This document shows positions 41,391-49,479 of a DNA stretch of 64,000 bases, in pieces. Below the pieces are notes generated by a model. It was not told the origin of the DNA. It did not search any database and saw nothing but the letters and a program-made list of their open reading frames with translations. The DNA comes from Microbacterium sp. oral taxon 186 str. F0373 (lineage in GTDB: Bacteria > Actinomycetota > Actinomycetes > Actinomycetales > Microbacteriaceae). The translations under genes were made by a program, and so were the position numbers. The stretch's first letter is position 1; every line of letters begins with the position of its first letter. Where the stretch lies: positions 572,962-636,961 of the forward strand of contig NZ_KE150457.1 of the NCBI RefSeq assembly GCF_000411455.1, given 5' to 3'.

Positions 41391-42179
41391 ATGGCCGGAC
41401 GCGGAGCAGGAGGAGCAGGCGGGCGTGGCGGCAAGCCCGCACGCCCCTCGGCATCCTCTCGCCGTGCTCCTCAGAAGAGCGGGACGAAGAAGGGCGCTGC
41501 CCGCACGGGCGCGACGCCCAAGCGCGCGAGCCCGAAGCCGGAAACATCGGCGGTGGCCGACGCTGCGCGCGGCCCGTTCCGCCTCGGCGCTGTCGAGGGC
41601 GCCACTCCCGGCAAGTGGATCGGCACCTGGCGTGAGCGGATGCCGCACGTGGCCCTCGAGCTCGTGCCGCTGACCGTCGCCGACCAACAGCAGGCGCTGG
41701 CGACGGCATCCGTCGACGCAGCACTCGTGCGACTGCCGGTAGACCGCACCGACCTGCACCTGATCCCCCTCTACGACGAGGTGCCCGTCGTCGTCTGCGC
41801 GGCCGACTCCCATCTCACGGCCGCCGACGAGCTGACCGTCGCCGACCTGGTCGGAGAGGTGATCATCGCGCCGCAGCATCCTCCCCTGGAGCTCGAGGTG
41901 GCGGGCGGCGAGATGCCCCGCTTCGCCTCGCCGGAATCCGTCGCCGACGCGATCGCGATCGCGGCGTCGGGTGTCGGGGTCGTGATCGTCCCGATGTCGT
42001 TGGCGCGCCTGCACCACCGGAAGGATGCCGCGCATCGCCCGCTCGCCGACGGGCCCACCTCGAGCATCGCCCTGGCGTGGCCGGCGGCCCCGGCGACGGC
42101 ATCCGACGCCGCGTCCGGTGCGTTCGTGGAGACCTTCATCGGCATCGTGCGGGGGCGAACCGCCAACTCGTCGCGGTGA
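41391..42179 (+). CDS. LysR-type effector domain protein without DNA-binding domain
   Basis: A 262-residue protein. The first 55 residues are a basic, low-complexity tail rich in K, R, A and G (SSRRAPQKSGTKKGAARTG). The rest matches the LysR substrate-binding fold: FRLGAVEGATPGKWIGTW, VDAALVRLPVDR, LHLIPLYDEVPVVVCA, and IAIAASGVGVVIVPMSLARL. The usual N-terminal helix-turn-helix is missing, and no frame upstream could supply it. The basic tail might bind nucleic acid non-specifically. Similar proteins occur in other actinobacteria, so this is probably not a fresh truncation. Confidence 0.78.
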   Translation: MAGRGAGGAGGRGGKPARPSASSRRAPQKSGTKKGAARTGATPKRASPKPETSAVADAARGPFRLGAVEGATPGKWIGTWRERMPHVALELVPLTVADQQQALATASVDAALVRLPVDRTDLHLIPLYDEVPVVVCAADSHLTAADELTVADLVGEVIIAPQHPPLELEVAGGEMPRFASPESVADAIAIAASGVGVVIVPMSLARLHHRKDAAHRPLADGPTSSIALAWPAAPATASDAASGAFVETFIGIVRGRTANSSR

Positions 42180-42217
42180 GCGGCGTCACACACCTGCCCC
42201 GTCGGAGCATGCCCGCC

Positions 42218-42223
42218 TAGACT
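42218..42223 (+). promoter_or_regulatory. -10 box, leaderless amidotransferase gene
   Basis: TAGACT ends six bases before the ATG at 42230. No ribosome-binding site is present. Confidence 0.6.
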
Positions 42224-42229
42224 CTCGAC

Positions 42230-42955
42230 ATGTCTCCGCTCGTCTACGTGTGCGCACGGCCGCAGCAGGGCGCGGCAGCCGCTGAGTACGAATCGTTCCG
42301 CCAGGCGATGCGCCTGGACGAGAACGAGCTGGAACGCTGGGACCTCGTGCGCGATCCGTGGCCCACCGACGCCGCCCGGCGCTGGCGGGGTGCGGTCGTG
42401 GGCGGCAGCCCCTTCAACGTGACCGATCCCGAGTCGGCCAAGACCGACGCACAGCGACGCCTGGAGGGCGATCTCGCCCAGCTGGCGCACGCCGCGGCAT
42501 CCGGCGAGACCGCCGCACTGTTCACGTGCTACGGCATCGGCGTCGCGACACGCGCGCTGGGCGGGGAGGTGACCCGGGCGTACCCGGAGGACACCGGACC
42601 GACCACGGTCACACTGACCGCGGACGCCCAGCAGGATCGCCTCTTCGGGGGTCTCGCGTCGACGTTCGCGGCACTGACGGCGCACAAGGAAGGCATCGGG
42701 CGCCTCCCCGAGGGCGCCGTGCTGCTGGCGACCAACGACGCCTGCCCCGTGCAGGCCTATCGCCTCGGCGACACGCTCTACGCGACCCAGTTCCACCCCG
42801 AACCCACCGGCCGGGCGTTCACCGAGCGCATGGCCGTCTACCGCGACGACGGCTACTTCGCAGCGAACGACTTCGATCGCATCGCCGCGCGGGTGCTCGC
42901 CGCGTCTCTCACCGAGCCGATGCGGATCCTCCGCGCCTTCTCGCAGACCTTCTGA
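42230..42955 (+). CDS. class I glutamine amidotransferase-like protein
   Basis: A 241-residue protein of the GATase1 family. The nucleophile is C100 in LFTCYGIGVA, and the partner histidine and glutamate are H189 and E191 in TQFHPEP. The form resembles stand-alone GuaA-type amidotransferases that act on small molecules; some are gamma-glutamyl hydrolases. No partner synthetase is adjacent. The leaderless promoter and convergent neighbour make it a single-gene unit. Confidence 0.88.
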   Translation: MSPLVYVCARPQQGAAAAEYESFRQAMRLDENELERWDLVRDPWPTDAARRWRGAVVGGSPFNVTDPESAKTDAQRRLEGDLAQLAHAAASGETAALFTCYGIGVATRALGGEVTRAYPEDTGPTTVTLTADAQQDRLFGGLASTFAALTAHKEGIGRLPEGAVLLATNDACPVQAYRLGDTLYATQFHPEPTGRAFTERMAVYRDDGYFAANDFDRIAARVLAASLTEPMRILRAFSQTF

Positions 42956-42979
42956 GCGGGCGGGTCCGCGCGGCGTCGT

Positions 42980-43795
42980 TCAGTCGCCGATCGACCCGGC
43001 CACCACCCGACGCCGCAGCGTCGCGACCACGGCGGAGATCAGGATGACCGCCGCGACGATGACGGCGGCCGTGGCGACGGCGGGCGCGTGCGGTTCACCG
43101 CTGGTGCGCGCGACACCGATCCACACGAGTCCCCACGACATCGCGAGAGCGGGAGCGATACGCCCGCCGGTGCCGAACGCGATCGCGATGCCCACGAGTG
43201 CGACCACCACGAGCACGATGACCCCCCAGAGCTGCTGACTGTCGGCATCCATCGGCGAGACGATCTCGGCGGACAGCCACGCCGTGATGTTCGCGACGGT
43301 GGCCAGGCTCACCCATCCGAGGTGGATGCCGACGGTCGCGTCCATGAACAGTCGATCGCTCCACGTCTCGGCCGGCGTCTGGACGAGCACACGCAAGGTG
43401 GCGCCGAGCGCCGCCAGAAGCACGACGATCGCAAGGACCGTCAGCGCCAGCGTGAGGACCTGCGCCGTCAAGAGCCAGGCGCCGTTCAGCACGGCGGTGA
43501 CGGCGATCCACCAGCCGGCGCGGCGCTGACGCTCCCGCGCGCGCTGGCGCGGCAGCGCCTGCCAGATCGTGTACGCGATCATCAGCACGTAGACGAGCGA
43601 CCAGATCGAGAAGGCCGGTGTCGCCGGCGCGAGCACGGTGGCATCGGCATCCAGCGCCCCGCCCTGCAGCTCGCGCACATTGGTGCCGCCGAACAGGCCC
43701 GTCCCCACCATCGCCGCGATGATCATGAAGACCACGGTGGAGATGACCACGATCTGGCGGGCGAGGTCGGTTCCGGTCGGACGGGAGTCATCCAT
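42980..43795 (-). CDS. TspO/MBR-related membrane protein
   Basis: A membrane protein of 271 residues with about eight hydrophobic segments. The middle part resembles TspO/MBR-like proteins: PATPAFSIWSLVYVLMIAYT near 60-80, NGAWLLTAQ, and HLGWVSLATVANITAW. Canonical TspO has five segments in about 160 residues; this longer form is common in actinobacteria and its ligand is unknown. I chose ATG at 43795, since the in-frame upstream part runs into the repeat region. TACCGT lies seven bases before it. Confidence 0.8.
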   Translation of the reverse strand: MDDSRPTGTDLARQIVVISTVVFMIIAAMVGTGLFGGTNVRELQGGALDADATVLAPATPAFSIWSLVYVLMIAYTIWQALPRQRARERQRRAGWWIAVTAVLNGAWLLTAQVLTLALTVLAIVVLLAALGATLRVLVQTPAETWSDRLFMDATVGIHLGWVSLATVANITAWLSAEIVSPMDADSQQLWGVIVLVVVALVGIAIAFGTGGRIAPALAMSWGLVWIGVARTSGEPHAPAVATAAVIVAAVILISAVVATLRRRVVAGSIGD

Positions 43796-43802
43796 GCGAC
43801 CC

Positions 43803-43808
43803 ACGGTA
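43803..43808 (-). promoter_or_regulatory. -10 box, leaderless TspO-like gene
   Basis: TACCGT on the minus strand ends seven bases before the ATG at 43795. Confidence 0.55.
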
Positions 43809-43905
43809 TGAACGGATGCCGCCGCGCACCAGACCCTTGACACGCGCCCCACCGGCGCGCGCCCCGGCGCTCGGGCCCCCCGGGTGTTCTGGCGCCCACC
43901 GAATC

Positions 43906-44027
43906 GGTGGCGCACACCGCGGCCTCACCCCGCAAACACCGCAGAACGCGCCACACTTTCCGCACCCGCCGAAAACAGGTGGCGCGACCAGCGGCCTCAC
44001 CCCCGCGGATGCCGCAGAACGCGCCAC
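43906..44027. repeat. tandem pair of palindromic repeats between tspO-like and treZ
   Basis: Two units (43906-43954 and 43978-44027) share GGTGGCGC at the left, a middle GCGGCCTCACCCC, and CGCAGAACGCGCCAC at the right. Each unit can fold through GTGGCGC/GCGCCAC. The period is 72-73 bp. It fills most of the 276-base gap and may end treZ transcripts. Confidence 0.8.
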
Positions 44028-44071
44028 CGATTCAGCTCGCCGCCGCGGTGCCCACGCACCCGAGGGGGCGC

Positions 44072-45865
44072 TCAGCCCGCGGGCGTGTACACGGCGTGAC
44101 CGCGGGTCGGCACCGGGCCGTCGCCGCCACGCGCACCGACGACGGCGGCGGAGTCGGCCGAGAGCACGAGGGGCCCGGCATCCACGAGATGCTCGTGCAC
44201 CGTCGTCGTCGCGAGCCACACCTCGCGACCCGCGAGGTCGACGGTCCAGGGTTCGGGAGACAGATTGACGTACACCGTGGCGGTGTCGCGGTGCAGCGCC
44301 CACCGCGCCTCACCCGCCGCCTCGGCGCCGTGCCCTCGCTGGTCGGGGTCGGTCAGCTCCGCATGATCCCGCCGCAGTCGCGCGAGTGCCCGGTACAGCG
44401 ACAGCAGGCGCGCGTGGGCGGGTTCGTCGAGTTCGGACCAGTCCAGCTTCGACCGCTCGAACGTCGCCGGGTCGTTGGGGTCGGGCACGAGCGACTCGTC
44501 CCACCCCATCCGCGCGAACTCGGCCTTGCGTCCCTCGCGGGTCGCGGCGGCGAGCTCGGGTTCGGGGTGCGAGGTGAAGAACTGCCAGGGCGTGGAGGCC
44601 CCCCACTCCTCGCCCATGAACAGCATCGGAGTGCCGGGCGCCGTCATCGTCAGCACCGCCGCGACCTCCAGGCGTGCCGGCGTCAGCGACTGGCTGAGCC
44701 GGTCACCGGCCGCGCGGTTGCCGATCTGGTCGTGGTCCTGCGCGAACGTGACGAGGCGCCACGACGGTACCGCCGCAGGTAGGGGCGCGCCCCAGTCGCG
44801 ACCCCGGAAGGACGAGAACGTGCCGTCGTGGTAGAAGCCGCCCGTCCAGGTCTTGGGCAGTGCCTGCGGATCGGCGAAGTCGGCGTAGTACCCGTCGGTC
44901 TCCCGGGTGAGGGCGACGTGCACGGCGTGGTGCCAGTCGTCCGCCCACTGCGCGGTCAGCCCGTACCCGCCGGCCTCGCGCGGCAGGATCATGATCGGAT
45001 CGTTCAGATCGCTCTCCGCGATGAGGCTCAGCGGACGGCCGACGTGCGCCGACAGCGCGTCGACCCGCTCGGCGATCTCCTGCAGGATGTGCACCGGGCT
45101 CGATGCGGACTCGTGCAGCGCGTGCACGGCGTCGAGCCGCAGGCCGTCGACGTGCATCTCGCCGAGCCACATCAGCGCATTGTCGATGATGTAGTCGCGC
45201 ACCGCGCGCTGGTCGAGGTCGATGCTCGAGCCCCACGTGGTGCTCTGCCCGTCGCGCAGGTACGGCCCGAACTCGGGCAGGTAGTTTCCCGAGGGGCCGA
45301 GGTGGTTGTAGACGACGTCCTGCACGACCGCCAGTCCCGCCCCGTGAGCTGCGTCGACGAAGCGTCGGTAGGCCTCCGGGCCGCCGTAGTCCTCCTGCAC
45401 GGTGTACCAGAGCACGCCGTCGTAGCCCCAGTTGTGGGTGCCGTTGAAGCCGTTGACCGGCAGCAGCTCGACGTGTGTGACACCCAGCTCGACCAGGTGG
45501 GGCAGGCGGCAGATCGCGGCATCCAATGTGCCCTCGCGGGTGAACGTGCCGACGTGCAGCTCGTAGATCAGCCCCCCGGCGAGCTGCCGTCCGGTCCAGG
45601 CGGCATCGCTCCATACGAAGGATGCCGCGTCGTCCCACGCCGACAGATCGTGCACCCCGCGCGGCTGGCGGCGGGAGCGCGGGTCGGGGCGCACGTCGCC
45701 GTCGTCGAGCACGAATCCGTACTCCTCGCCCGGGTCGGGCGTCGCGAGAGTCGTCCACCAGCCGGCATCCCGCGGCGTCATCTCGATGTCCGGAGCGCCG
45801 TCCGGGAGACCGGCCAGACGCAGTCGTACCCGCGCCGCACGCGGCGCCCACACCTCGATCGTCAT
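44072..45865 (-). CDS. treZ: malto-oligosyltrehalose trehalohydrolase
   Basis: A 597-residue GH13 enzyme that releases trehalose from maltooligosyl-trehalose, the product of TreY. A small N-terminal beta-domain precedes the barrel. Catalytic landmarks are VQDVVYNHLGPSGNYLPE, GLRLDAVHAL with the nucleophile aspartate, SLIAESDLND with the acid glutamate, and FAQDHDQIGNR. treZ is normally next to treY and glgX; here it lies about 12 kb from treY on the same strand. ATG at 45865 was chosen (MTIEVWAPRA), with a weak CAGGAT box six bases upstream, so it may now be driven separately. Confidence 0.94.
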   Translation of the reverse strand: MTIEVWAPRAARVRLRLAGLPDGAPDIEMTPRDAGWWTTLATPDPGEEYGFVLDDGDVRPDPRSRRQPRGVHDLSAWDDAASFVWSDAAWTGRQLAGGLIYELHVGTFTREGTLDAAICRLPHLVELGVTHVELLPVNGFNGTHNWGYDGVLWYTVQEDYGGPEAYRRFVDAAHGAGLAVVQDVVYNHLGPSGNYLPEFGPYLRDGQSTTWGSSIDLDQRAVRDYIIDNALMWLGEMHVDGLRLDAVHALHESASSPVHILQEIAERVDALSAHVGRPLSLIAESDLNDPIMILPREAGGYGLTAQWADDWHHAVHVALTRETDGYYADFADPQALPKTWTGGFYHDGTFSSFRGRDWGAPLPAAVPSWRLVTFAQDHDQIGNRAAGDRLSQSLTPARLEVAAVLTMTAPGTPMLFMGEEWGASTPWQFFTSHPEPELAAATREGRKAEFARMGWDESLVPDPNDPATFERSKLDWSELDEPAHARLLSLYRALARLRRDHAELTDPDQRGHGAEAAGEARWALHRDTATVYVNLSPEPWTVDLAGREVWLATTTVHEHLVDAGPLVLSADSAAVVGARGGDGPVPTRGHAVYTPAG

Positions 45866-45920
45866 GCGACCATCCTGCCCGTCACGGACGGGTGTCACGC
45901 ACCCCTTGACGCGGAACGGC

Positions 45921-46121
45921 CTACGACGTGCCGTCGGAGTTGTCGTCGTCGTCTTCGTCGGGTGCCGGGCGGCGTCCGAGGAAGAAGAAGACGACGGCGA
46001 GCACGCCGAACGGCAGCGCCACCGTCCAGTTGTGCATCGTCAGCCCCATCGAGACGGCGATCGCGAAGAACGCGATGGCCACCCCGAGATAGCTCTGCTG
46101 CTGCCCGCTCGGCTCGGCCAT
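45921..46121 (-). CDS. small two-segment membrane protein
   Basis: A 66-residue protein with two hydrophobic segments (YLGVAIAFFAIAVSMGL and VALPFGVLAVVFFFLG) and an acidic tail (EDDDDNSDG). Nothing indicates function. Coding is supported by strong third-position G/C bias, and TAGCGT lies six bases before the ATG. It ends 55 bases before treZ on the same strand, so treZ might be read from its promoter. Confidence 0.7.
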   Translation of the reverse strand: MAEPSGQQQSYLGVAIAFFAIAVSMGLTMHNWTVALPFGVLAVVFFFLGRRPAPDEDDDDNSDGTS

Positions 46122-46127
46122 GACTCG

Positions 46128-46133
46128 ACGCTA
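46128..46133 (-). promoter_or_regulatory. -10 box, leaderless small membrane gene
   Basis: TAGCGT on the minus strand ends six bases before the ATG at 46121. It is also the nearest clear promoter upstream of treZ. Confidence 0.6.
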
Positions 46134-46193
46134 GCGAAGACCTCCTGCCGCGGCATCCCCCGTACCACGAATCGACGCGCTCGCATCCTGCCG

Positions 46194-46271
46194 CGAACTC
46201 CGCAGAATGTGACGTACTCCGCACCGGATGCCGCGTCTGCGTGCGGAGTTCGTCAGGATCTGCGGAGTTCG
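46194..46271. repeat. 78-bp four-arm palindromic element
   Basis: The outer arms CGAACTCCGCAGA (46194-46206) and TCTGCGGAGTTCG (46259-46271) are perfect 13-base complements. The inner arms ACTCCGCAC (46216-46224) and GTGCGGAGT (46241-46249) are perfect nine-base complements. The shared core ACTCCGCA steps by exactly 19 bp on both sides. The ACTCCGC core is also in the arms at 9467 and 33594. Confidence 0.92.
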
Positions 46272-46302
46272 TGGGGGCGGTCGCCGCGGGCGGCCACGAG
46301 CC

Positions 46303-47547
46303 TCAGTCCTCCCAGCGCGAGGGACCGCCGGATGCCGCGAACTCCGCGGCCGCCGCGGCGCGCAACTGCGGGTCGGCCGTGTAGGCGACCGCCGTGGCGG
46401 CGAGGGCCGCCGCGGCATCCACCAGGGCGTCGACGGCCGCGGGGAGCACGGTGAGCTCGGCGAAGGCCGCGTTGTGCGGGAACACGTCGTCGGGTCCGCC
46501 GAGTCCCAGCGACGGGTGGATCGACGGGACGAGCCGGCTGACGTTTCCCATGTCGGTCGACGGTCCGCCCTGCGGCGGCTCGCCCGGCGGCGGGACCTCG
46601 TGCCCGCGTGCGGCGAAGGCATCCACCCAGCGCGAGGTCAGCGCAGTGTTCGTCTGCAGCGGCAGGTACGGCGGGACCGGGTCGACGTCGATCTCGGCGC
46701 GGGTGCCGGTGGTGAGCGCCGCGCCCTCGAGTACCGCGACGACGCGATCGGTGAGCTCACGCAGCTGCCCGACGTCGGCGGATCGCACGTAGAAAAGAGC
46801 CGACGCCCGCTCGGGGACGATGTTCGGCGCGGCGCCTCCGTCGGTGATGATGCCGTGCAGGCGGTCGCTCGGCAGGATGTGCTGACGCAGCTGGGCCACG
46901 CTCTGGTAGGCGGTGACGACCGCGTCGAGGGCGTTGCGTCCGAGCCACGGCGCTCCCGCCGCGTGCGCCGCACGCCCGTGGAATGTCACCGCCACGCGGC
47001 GCACACCCGTCGTGCGCTGTCCGAGCACGGAGCTCGTGCCCGATCCGCTCGAGGGGTGCACCATGCCGGCGGCATCCACGTCGTCGAAACCGCCGGCGCG
47101 GATGATGAGCTCCTTGCCGCCGCCGTTCTCCTCCGCAGGGGTGCCGATCAGCGACAGACGTCCACCGAGGTCGGCGACCACCGGCGCGGCCGCGAGGAAC
47201 GCCCCCACCGCGACCGCCGCGATGACGTTGTGCCCGCAGGCGTGACCGATGCCCGGCAGGGCGTCGTACTCCGCGATGATCGCGAAGTGCGAGCCGGATG
47301 CCGCGGCATCCGCGCCCGCCGTCGCCCGCAGGGCGGTGTCGAGGCCGAACGCGCCCACCTCGGCGTCCACACCGTGCGCGGCGAGCAGCGCCGCGATGCG
47401 CGCGACGGACGCATGCTCCTCGAAGCCGATCTCGGGCTGGTCGTACAGCTCGCGCGCGAGCCGCGCGAGCTCGGGACGCAGGCGCTCGACGGCGGCCGCG
47501 AGGCCCGCGTCAACCGCGGCCGGCGACGGCGCCGCCTCGGCGCTCAC
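46303..47547 (-). CDS. M20 family amidohydrolase
   Basis: A 414-residue metal-dependent amidohydrolase of the M20D group. Metal ligands lie in EYDALPGIGHACGHN (about 92-106) and in AEENGGG near 137; the dimerisation lid follows (VAVTFHGRAAHAAGAPWLG). Such enzymes remove acyl groups from amino acids or cut amino-acyl conjugates. The GTG start overlaps the stop of the VOC gene by four bases (GTGA). It is the last gene of the nine-gene operon and suggests that the imported compound carries an amide or N-acyl bond. Confidence 0.9.
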   Translation of the reverse strand: MSAEAAPSPAAVDAGLAAAVERLRPELARLARELYDQPEIGFEEHASVARIAALLAAHGVDAEVGAFGLDTALRATAGADAAASGSHFAIIAEYDALPGIGHACGHNVIAAVAVGAFLAAAPVVADLGGRLSLIGTPAEENGGGKELIIRAGGFDDVDAAGMVHPSSGSGTSSVLGQRTTGVRRVAVTFHGRAAHAAGAPWLGRNALDAVVTAYQSVAQLRQHILPSDRLHGIITDGGAAPNIVPERASALFYVRSADVGQLRELTDRVVAVLEGAALTTGTRAEIDVDPVPPYLPLQTNTALTSRWVDAFAARGHEVPPPGEPPQGGPSTDMGNVSRLVPSIHPSLGLGGPDDVFPHNAAFAELTVLPAAVDALVDAAAALAATAVAYTADPQLRAAAAAEFAASGGPSRWED

Positions 47548-48191
47548 AGCTCGACGAGCTCGCCGTCGGCGCGGCGCAGCGTGATCCGGAACCCCGGCTC
47601 CTCGCCCGTCACGACCTCCGCGACGCCGTCGCCCAGGCCGAACGCGGCGAGGATCTCCTGCAGCGGCGCCGGGTCGGGCTCGGTGCGCACGAGCGAGACG
47701 AGCTCGATGGTGGGGATGTCGCTGAGCCCCGGCTGCGCCGTGGTGCCCCAGTCGATGAGGAACGGCACGTCGAGGCGACGGTTCTCGCCGCGGGTGAGCC
47801 GCCACTCCAGCAGCGTTCCGTCGGGCGTGCGGCGCGAGAGGTCGCTGACATCGCCGGGGTCGTAGCCGCCGGCGCGCGCCGTGGCGACGGTGGCCTCGAT
47901 GTCGGCCGGGTGCACCGCGTAGGCCTGCACACTCGGCCCGGTGAGGGTCGAGATGCCGAAGGTCTCCGGCAGTTCCGGCTCGGAACGCGCGGGGTTCGGG
48001 CCGATCAGCTCGATGTACTGCGGGCCGCGACGGCCGTCGACGGTGAGCGCGACGAGCGCGTTGGCGGTGCCGGTCGGGTGGGCGCCGCCGGGTGCGGCGA
48101 CGACGCCGGTGCGCTCGGCGAACCACTCGACCAAGGCGGCCAGGTCGGGGCCGGCGATGACGACGTGGTCCAGAAGGGTGGGAATGCTCAT
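47544..48191 (-). CDS. VOC/glyoxalase-fold protein
   Basis: A protein of 215 residues with the VOC pattern: LDHVVIAGPDLAALVEWFAE at the N-terminus, YIELIGPNP near 60, then a second half with EWRLTRGENRRL. It resembles the Glyoxalase_3-like family. VOC enzymes use metal to rearrange, cleave or dioxygenate small molecules; ligands are likely H9 and E62 but are not proven. It is tightly coupled to the M20 gene and is 18 bases after the AhpD-like gene, so it should act in the same pathway. Confidence 0.85.
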   Translation of the reverse strand: MSIPTLLDHVVIAGPDLAALVEWFAERTGVVAAPGGAHPTGTANALVALTVDGRRGPQYIELIGPNPARSEPELPETFGISTLTGPSVQAYAVHPADIEATVATARAGGYDPGDVSDLSRRTPDGTLLEWRLTRGENRRLDVPFLIDWGTTAQPGLSDIPTIELVSLVRTEPDPAPLQEILAAFGLGDGVAEVVTGEEPGFRITLRRADGELVEL

Positions 48192-48209
48192 GGTGTCCTC
48201 GTTCTCGGT

Positions 48210-48833
48210 TTATCGGGCGGACGGGCGGCGGGCGGGCACTTCGGGCTCGCCGAGCGACAGCATGAGCCGGTTCGCCCAGTTGAAGAAAGCCGCGCCGCCG
48301 ATGACGTCGACGATCTCGGCGTCATCCAGACCGGCCGCACGCAGCCGTGCGATGGCGGCGTCGCCGAACGCGAGCGGGGTGTCGGCGAGCGCCACGGATG
48401 CCGCGACCACCGCGTTCCACGTCTCGTCGCCGAGGTCGGCCTCCACACCCTCGTCGAGAAGGCGCTGCACGTCGGCCTGCCGGCCCGACTCGCGCGTGGC
48501 GGAGGCCGCATGCACCGACGCGCAGAAGACGCAGCCGTTGTGGCGCGAGGTCGCCGCGGCGGCGAGCTCGCGTTCGGCGCGGCCGATGCCGCCCGACACG
48601 TTGTAGAAGATGTCGAGGTCGGTGAGGGTGCGGGCGCGCAGCGCCTCGGGGTCGCGGGCGAGCAGCCGGAAGTACGGCATCTTCGCGCGCGCGGGCTCGA
48701 TGAGCGCGTCGCGCTGCGCGTCGGTCAGCTCGTCCTCGGCCACGGGAAGAAGCCACGGCACCCAGCCGAGGCCTTCCTGCGTGAACGCGTCGGGTCGAGC
48801 CAGCTCGGCGTAGGTGGTGACGACGTCGGTCAT
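48210..48833 (-). CDS. alkylhydroperoxidase/CMD-domain protein (Avi_7169-like)
   Basis: A 207-residue AhpD-fold protein. The redox motif C101-x-x-C104 is in HNGCVFCASVH with H108 and an upstream glutamate (E89), the AhpD catalytic proton relay. The first 75 residues include an additional helical part. I place it in the alkylhydroperoxidase group (TIGR04030-like) that typically neighbours luciferase-like monooxygenases and peptide-type ABC importers. It may reduce peroxide formed by the monooxygenase. It starts one base after the CMD gene stops. Confidence 0.87.
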   Translation of the reverse strand: MTDVVTTYAELARPDAFTQEGLGWVPWLLPVAEDELTDAQRDALIEPARAKMPYFRLLARDPEALRARTLTDLDIFYNVSGGIGRAERELAAAATSRHNGCVFCASVHAASATRESGRQADVQRLLDEGVEADLGDETWNAVVAASVALADTPLAFGDAAIARLRAAGLDDAEIVDVIGGAAFFNWANRLMLSLGEPEVPARRPSAR

Positions 48834-48834
48834 G

Positions 48835-49479
48835 TCAGGCTCCTTCGGAGACGGTGGCGGACGCGGCGGAGGTCGCGAGCGGCGCGGATGCCGCGGCCAG
48901 CACGCGCAGCCCCCAGGCGACCCGCAGTTGGAAGCTCAGGAAGGCGACGAGCTGCGACAGCGACACGATGTCGTCGGGGCTCCACCCGGCATCCACGAGC
49001 GCCTGCAGCGCCTCGGCGCGCGCCTCGCGCGGACGGAAGACGAGCAGGTGCGTGTGCGCCAACGCGGCGGACAGCCGCGGGCCCAGCGCTGCGGCTGTCT
49101 CGGCATCCGCAGCCCAGCGCACGCCGTCGGTCGACTCGTCCTGCAGGTTCGGCTCGCGGTACGCGCCGAACGGACCGGTCGCGGCGGCGGCGGTCGCGGC
49201 ATCCGCGACGACGGCGGTCAGCGTCGGCGCCTCGTCGCCGAGAAGGTCGCCGTAGAACGCCGTCGCCTGGGCGAAACCGTGCAGCTGCGAGACGAACGAG
49301 GCGACGGCGTAACGCTCCGCCAGCGCGAACGTGCCGGGCGCGGCCGGCTCGAGCAGCGCCTCGAAGCTGCGCTGCGCGTTCTCGCGGGCCCGGGCACGCT
49401 GGTCGCGCACGGCGGCGAGCGGGTCGTTCGCGGCGATGCCGGCGAGCAGGTCGATGATGTCGGTGGTGGGGGTGCTCAT
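48835..49479 (-). CDS. CMD-domain protein without cysteines (Avi_7170-like)
   Basis: A 214-residue protein with the helical CMD fold (LSAALAHTHLLVFRP, DAGWSPDDIVSLSQLVAFLSFQLRV). It has no cysteine at all, so the AhpD redox centre is absent; it is probably structural or a non-redox enzyme. It fits a TIGR04029-like group recorded next to the family of the following gene. It overlaps the monooxygenase gene by four bases and is one base from the AhpD-like gene, implying a stoichiometric partnership. Confidence 0.83.
   Translation of the reverse strand: MSTPTTDIIDLLAGIAANDPLAAVRDQRARARENAQRSFEALLEPAAPGTFALAERYAVASFVSQLHGFAQATAFYGDLLGDEAPTLTAVVADAATAAAATGPFGAYREPNLQDESTDGVRWAADAETAAALGPRLSAALAHTHLLVFRPREARAEALQALVDAGWSPDDIVSLSQLVAFLSFQLRVAWGLRVLAAASAPLATSAASATVSEGA

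Noticed and set aside
41391..42179. Frameshifted LysR regulator
   Set aside because: No helix-turn-helix sequence is found in any frame upstream; a leaderless promoter sits right at the ATG.
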